A DNA stretch of 64,000 bases from Bacteroidota bacterium (lineage in GTDB: Bacteria > Bacteroidota > Bacteroidia > 2-12-FULL-35-15): the NCBI GenBank assembly GCA_029237775.1, contig JAQZBR010000003.1, positions 1-64,000 on the forward strand, in the 5' to 3' direction. Within the stretch, counting starts at the first letter, position 1. Each line of letters begins with the position of its first letter. The translations under genes were made by a program, and so were the position numbers. Shown piece after piece: positions 61,330 to 64,000 of the stretch. The notes under the pieces are model-generated. The model worked only from the letters and a program-made list of their open reading frames with translations. It was not told the origin of the DNA and did no database searches.

Positions 61330-61381
61330 TAAATGAAATTTCGTCCGGCATTCTTCTCTTTCCAGAAATTATTTCTCAGCA

Positions 61382-62548
61382 TCACTTTAATTTCCTTCTC
61401 TCTTTTTCCTTAATGATGAGGCTTAATTCTCTTCCTGTTTGTCCTTTAACTGAAGTGTTTTCCTGGGCCCTGCGAATCAGATAAGGTAAAACTTCACGAA
61501 CCGGCCCGTAAGGAACATATTTCGCAACATTATAACCAGCATTAGCAAGGTTAAAGCTGATATGATCACTCATTCCAAGAAGTTGCGAGAAATAAATATG
61601 TTTGTGGTTAAAAGGTATGTTTTTCTTATTCATTAGCTCCGCGAGCTTCATTGAACTATGTTCATTGTGTGTGCCTGCACAGATCGCGATCCTGTCGATA
61701 TGCTCAATACAAAACTCTACTGCCGCATCATAATCACGGTCCGAATTTTCTTTTGTATCCTGGATAGGTGAGGGGTAAGATCTCTCAAGTGCGCGTTTAC
61801 GTTCTTTTTCCATGTAGGCACCGCGGACAAGTTTAGCTCCTAAAAAATAGTTATTCTCTTTTGCTTTTTCGAAGGAATGACGCAGGTATGACAACCGATC
61901 TTTCCGGTACAATTGGTAGGTGTTATAAACGATAGCTTTTTCTGTATTGAATAAAACCATCATCTGGTTTGCCAGATTGTCGATCGCTTCCTGGATCCAG
62001 CTTTCTTCAGCATCAATAAAAACAGGAACCCCTGCTTCATTTGCCGCTTTGCAAATTGCACTCACTCTCAACTGAACTCTTCCGTATTCTTTCTGTTCTT
62101 CTGAATTCAATTGGTCCTTCGCGCTTACTTTTTCGAGTAATTCAAAGCGTGCTAATCCGGTGACTTTAAAAACGCTGAATGGAATGTGTTTATCATTCTT
62201 TGCTTTTTGAATAGTAGCAATAGTTTCTTCCCTGCATGCATCAAAATCTTTCTCGGTCTCTTTGCCTTCAACCGAATAATCCAGTATCGTTCCTATATTG
62301 AACTTTCCAAGCTCTGCAATTGCTCTGTCACATTCCTCGATTGTTTCTCCTCCGCAAAATTGTTTGAATATTGTTGCTTTTATCAGCCCTTTAATAGGAA
62401 GATGTGTCTTTAATGCAAAAGTCGTCAGTGACTTACCTGCATTCACAAACGTGCTGTTCGAAACCATTTTAAAAAGCCAGTAAGATCTGTTAAGATCATT
62501 GTTTGACTTTCCTGAAAAAGCGACTTCTGTATTGTTAAATGAAAGCAT
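61382..62548 (-). CDS. proline dehydrogenase
   Basis: A 388-residue FAD enzyme that oxidises proline to pyrroline-5-carboxylate. The barrel motifs are FKVTGLARFELLEK (about 127-140), VFIDAEESWIQ, GAKLVRGAYMEKERKRA (about 240-256) and YLIRRAQENTSV near the C-terminus, with the RRxxEN substrate motif. The monofunctional form without a P5C dehydrogenase domain is usual in this phylum. The start at 62548 (MLSFNNTE) was chosen. Confidence 0.92.
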   Translation of the reverse strand: MLSFNNTEVAFSGKSNNDLNRSYWLFKMVSNSTFVNAGKSLTTFALKTHLPIKGLIKATIFKQFCGGETIEECDRAIAELGKFNIGTILDYSVEGKETEKDFDACREETIATIQKAKNDKHIPFSVFKVTGLARFELLEKVSAKDQLNSEEQKEYGRVQLRVSAICKAANEAGVPVFIDAEESWIQEAIDNLANQMMVLFNTEKAIVYNTYQLYRKDRLSYLRHSFEKAKENNYFLGAKLVRGAYMEKERKRALERSYPSPIQDTKENSDRDYDAAVEFCIEHIDRIAICAGTHNEHSSMKLAELMNKKNIPFNHKHIYFSQLLGMSDHISFNLANAGYNVAKYVPYGPVREVLPYLIRRAQENTSVKGQTGRELSLIIKEKERRKLK

Positions 62549-62592
62549 AGTTATTTTTAATTTCAAATCCAATATTTAATTTTTTCACCTTT

Positions 62593-62694
62593 CACTTCTC
62601 CACTTCTCCACTTCTCCACTTCTCCACTTCTCCACTTCTCCACTTCTCCAATTCTCCAATTCTCCAATTCTCCAATTCTCCAATTCTCCAATTC
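62593..62694. repeat. tandem octamer repeat, two blocks
   Basis: Seven exact copies of CACTTCTC (62593-62648) run directly into nearly six copies of CAATTCTC (62649-62694). The minus strand is open through it and reads as a repeating WRSGEVEK-type peptide, which is a product of the repeat. It lies between the proline dehydrogenase and aroB promoters. Confidence 0.85.
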
Positions 62695-62759
62695 AAAAGA
62701 GGCGGTAAAGATAAGGCCTTGAAATGACAAATAAAACCTAAATAATAAATCAATAAGGC

Positions 62760-62792
62760 TTGTAAAAACAATCAATTGCTTGGTTATATTTG
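62760..62792 (+). promoter_or_regulatory. candidate promoter of aroB
   Basis: TATATTTG (62785-62792) matches TAnnTTTG, 15 bases before ATG 62808. TTG at 62760-62762 is 22 bases upstream, a little far. Confidence 0.35.
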
Positions 62793-62807
62793 TATTAACC
62801 AAGTTTT

Positions 62808-63893
62808 ATGACAGAAATCAGGTCAGCGGGATATTCCGTTTTCATCAATAAAGACATCGCGGCTGAGATCAACCGGTTTTTTGAATCGGCTGGCTCCCGC
62901 TATTCAAAGATCTTTATCCTTGTGGATGAAAATTCAATGAAACATTGTTATCCGCAGCTTGTGGAAAAGATTGAAGCATTTAAGGACGCTGAGCTGATCG
63001 AGATAGAAAGTGGTGAAGAAAATAAAACTCTTGAAGTTTGCGCGCAGATCTGGAAAACGCTCTCAGAGTTCGGTGCCGACAGAAAATCACTCTTTGTCAA
63101 TTTAGGTGGAGGTGTCATTTGTGACATGGGCGGATTCATTGCATCCACATTTAAGCGCGGCATCTCTTTCATTAATATTCCCACAACTTTATTATCGCAG
63201 GTGGATGCTTCAGTTGGTGGTAAAACGGGTATCGATCTCGATCATCTTAAAAATGAGATCGGTGTGTTCAGTGCTCCTTCAGCTGTTTTCATTAATCCTG
63301 ATTTTATTCATACGCTCGATAAAAGACAGTTACTTTCCGGTTTTGCTGAAGTAATTAAACACGGGCTTATTGCAGATGTTCAATATTGGGACCTGATAAA
63401 ACAGACAGACGCTTTGTATATTGATGATGCCGAAAAACTGATCGCTGCGTCAGTTCGTATAAAGAATAAGATTATTCTTGAAGATCCGAATGAAGCCAAC
63501 TTACGAAAAATATTAAATTTCGGACATACGATCGGACATGCAATTGAATCCTTCTTTCTGATGAATAACAAAACACTCCTTCATGGTGAGGCTATTGCTG
63601 TCGGGATGATCTGTGAGGCGTATATTTCTTCAAAAGAGTGCGGTTTGAGTGATGTTGCTTTATCTGAGATCACTTCTTACATTTTAGATTCATATAAAGC
63701 AGTCCCAATTAAGACTACTGATCACGCAAAGCTCATAGAGCTGATGAAGCATGATAAAAAAAATGAAAACGACAGTATAATGTTCTCGCTGCTTTCCGGA
63801 ATAGGAAAGTGTGAAATTAATTGTAAGGTCAATAATGATGTTATCCTCGAATCGTTAAAATATTATTCTGGGAAAACTAAAACTGTCAAGTAA
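62808..63893 (+). CDS. aroB: 3-dehydroquinate synthase
   Basis: A 361-residue NAD- and metal-dependent enzyme of the shikimate pathway, converting DAHP to 3-dehydroquinate. NLGGGVICDMGGFIASTFKR at about 99-118 binds NAD, PTTLLSQVDASVGGKTGID at about 126-144 is the substrate loop, and zinc ligands lie in HGLIAD (with Glu upstream) and GHTIGHAIE. aroA begins 1 base after its stop, so the pair forms an operon. Confidence 0.95.
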   Translation: MTEIRSAGYSVFINKDIAAEINRFFESAGSRYSKIFILVDENSMKHCYPQLVEKIEAFKDAELIEIESGEENKTLEVCAQIWKTLSEFGADRKSLFVNLGGGVICDMGGFIASTFKRGISFINIPTTLLSQVDASVGGKTGIDLDHLKNEIGVFSAPSAVFINPDFIHTLDKRQLLSGFAEVIKHGLIADVQYWDLIKQTDALYIDDAEKLIAASVRIKNKIILEDPNEANLRKILNFGHTIGHAIESFFLMNNKTLLHGEAIAVGMICEAYISSKECGLSDVALSEITSYILDSYKAVPIKTTDHAKLIELMKHDKKNENDSIMFSLLSGIGKCEINCKVNNDVILESLKYYSGKTKTVK

Positions 63894-63894
63894 T

Positions 63895-64000
63895 ATGAAT
63901 TATCGAATATCGCATCCCGCAAAGAAAATAAGCGGTACAATCGAACTTACTGCATCAAAAAGTGAAAGTAATCGCGCATTGATTATTCAGGCTTTGTGTG
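63895..64000 (+). CDS. aroA: 3-phosphoshikimate 1-carboxyvinyltransferase, N-terminus (partial)
   Basis: The window ends after 35 codons. TIELTASKSESNRALIIQAL contains the family start (ASKSxSNRAL), which binds phosphoshikimate. The enzyme follows aroB in the shikimate pathway, two steps later than AroD/AroE, and the two are placed head to tail here. Confidence 0.85.
   Translation, partial: MNYRISHPAKKISGTIELTASKSESNRALIIQALC

Noticed and set aside
62593..62694. CRISPR array
   Set aside because: Units are contiguous 8-mers with no spacers and there are no cas genes.
62563..62802. Minus-strand frame reading a repeating ENWRIGEL/EKWRSGEV peptide
   Set aside because: It is the translation of the octamer repeat and covers the aroB promoter region.

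Overview
The window looks like a chromosomal piece of a Bacteroidota bacterium, perhaps close to Chitinophagales or Sphingobacteriales; the rank below phylum is a guess. The phylum call rests on a PorX-type regulator (response regulator fused to a PglZ domain), a fused LpxC/FabZ gene, an OmpH/Skp-OmpA-DUF5723 style envelope proteome, and promoters of the Bacteroidota type (TTTG, 19-20 bases, TAnnTTTG), one of which is an exact match upstream of efp. No rRNA, tRNA or CRISPR array was recognised.

Region 1-2785 is an accessory island. It starts with the C-terminal end of an IS110-family transposase and continues as four small cassettes separated by large hairpin elements. Every cassette is bounded by its own private inverted repeat of 15-17 bases that starts with GTT and ends with AAC, which is the arrangement expected for integron cassettes with attC sites. 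No integrase is visible. Two of the cassette genes carry a single -1 frameshift.

Region 2885-13600 holds housekeeping and envelope genes: a MazG-like pyrophosphohydrolase, OmpH, two peroxiredoxins, a polytopic membrane protein, an ABM monooxygenase, a SAM-hydroxide adenosyltransferase, PhoH, PurC, a beta-helix-like protein and a TPR/SpoIIE phosphatase. Region 13600-27215 holds a Rieske protein, several exported hypothetical proteins, an MBL hydrolase, an M48 protease, an OmpA/TSP3 porin-like protein, a large propeller lipoprotein-like protein and RNase HII, with repeat-rich gaps.

Region 27760-35082 is an exopolysaccharide or O-antigen locus: a GT4 glycosyltransferase, an FkbM methyltransferase, a Wzx-like flippase, two paralogous Wzz-like chain-length proteins and an O-antigen ligase/polymerase. 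A SpoIIE-type phosphatase and a second, shorter LpxD follow on the opposite strand.

Region 38800-49111 contains an apparently complete cyanophycin (multi-L-arginyl-poly-L-aspartate) storage module: two different cyanophycin synthetases, a cyanophycinase and an isoaspartyl peptidase, with a DUF892 ferritin-like protein, a MscS channel, a WrbA-like flavoprotein and acidic or small proteins nearby. The synthetases build the polymer, cyanophycinase cuts it to beta-Asp-Arg dipeptides, and the peptidase frees Asp and Arg. Alanine dehydrogenase and proline dehydrogenase further right would fit amino-acid nitrogen use, but that link is inference.

Region 49323-64000 is core: EF-P (without the modifiable lysine), a cold-shock protein, a lone ABC ATPase, the lipid A genes lpxD-lpxC/fabZ-lpxA behind an HD-domain hydrolase, porX, tsaE, alanine dehydrogenase, proline dehydrogenase, aroB and the first 106 bases of aroA.
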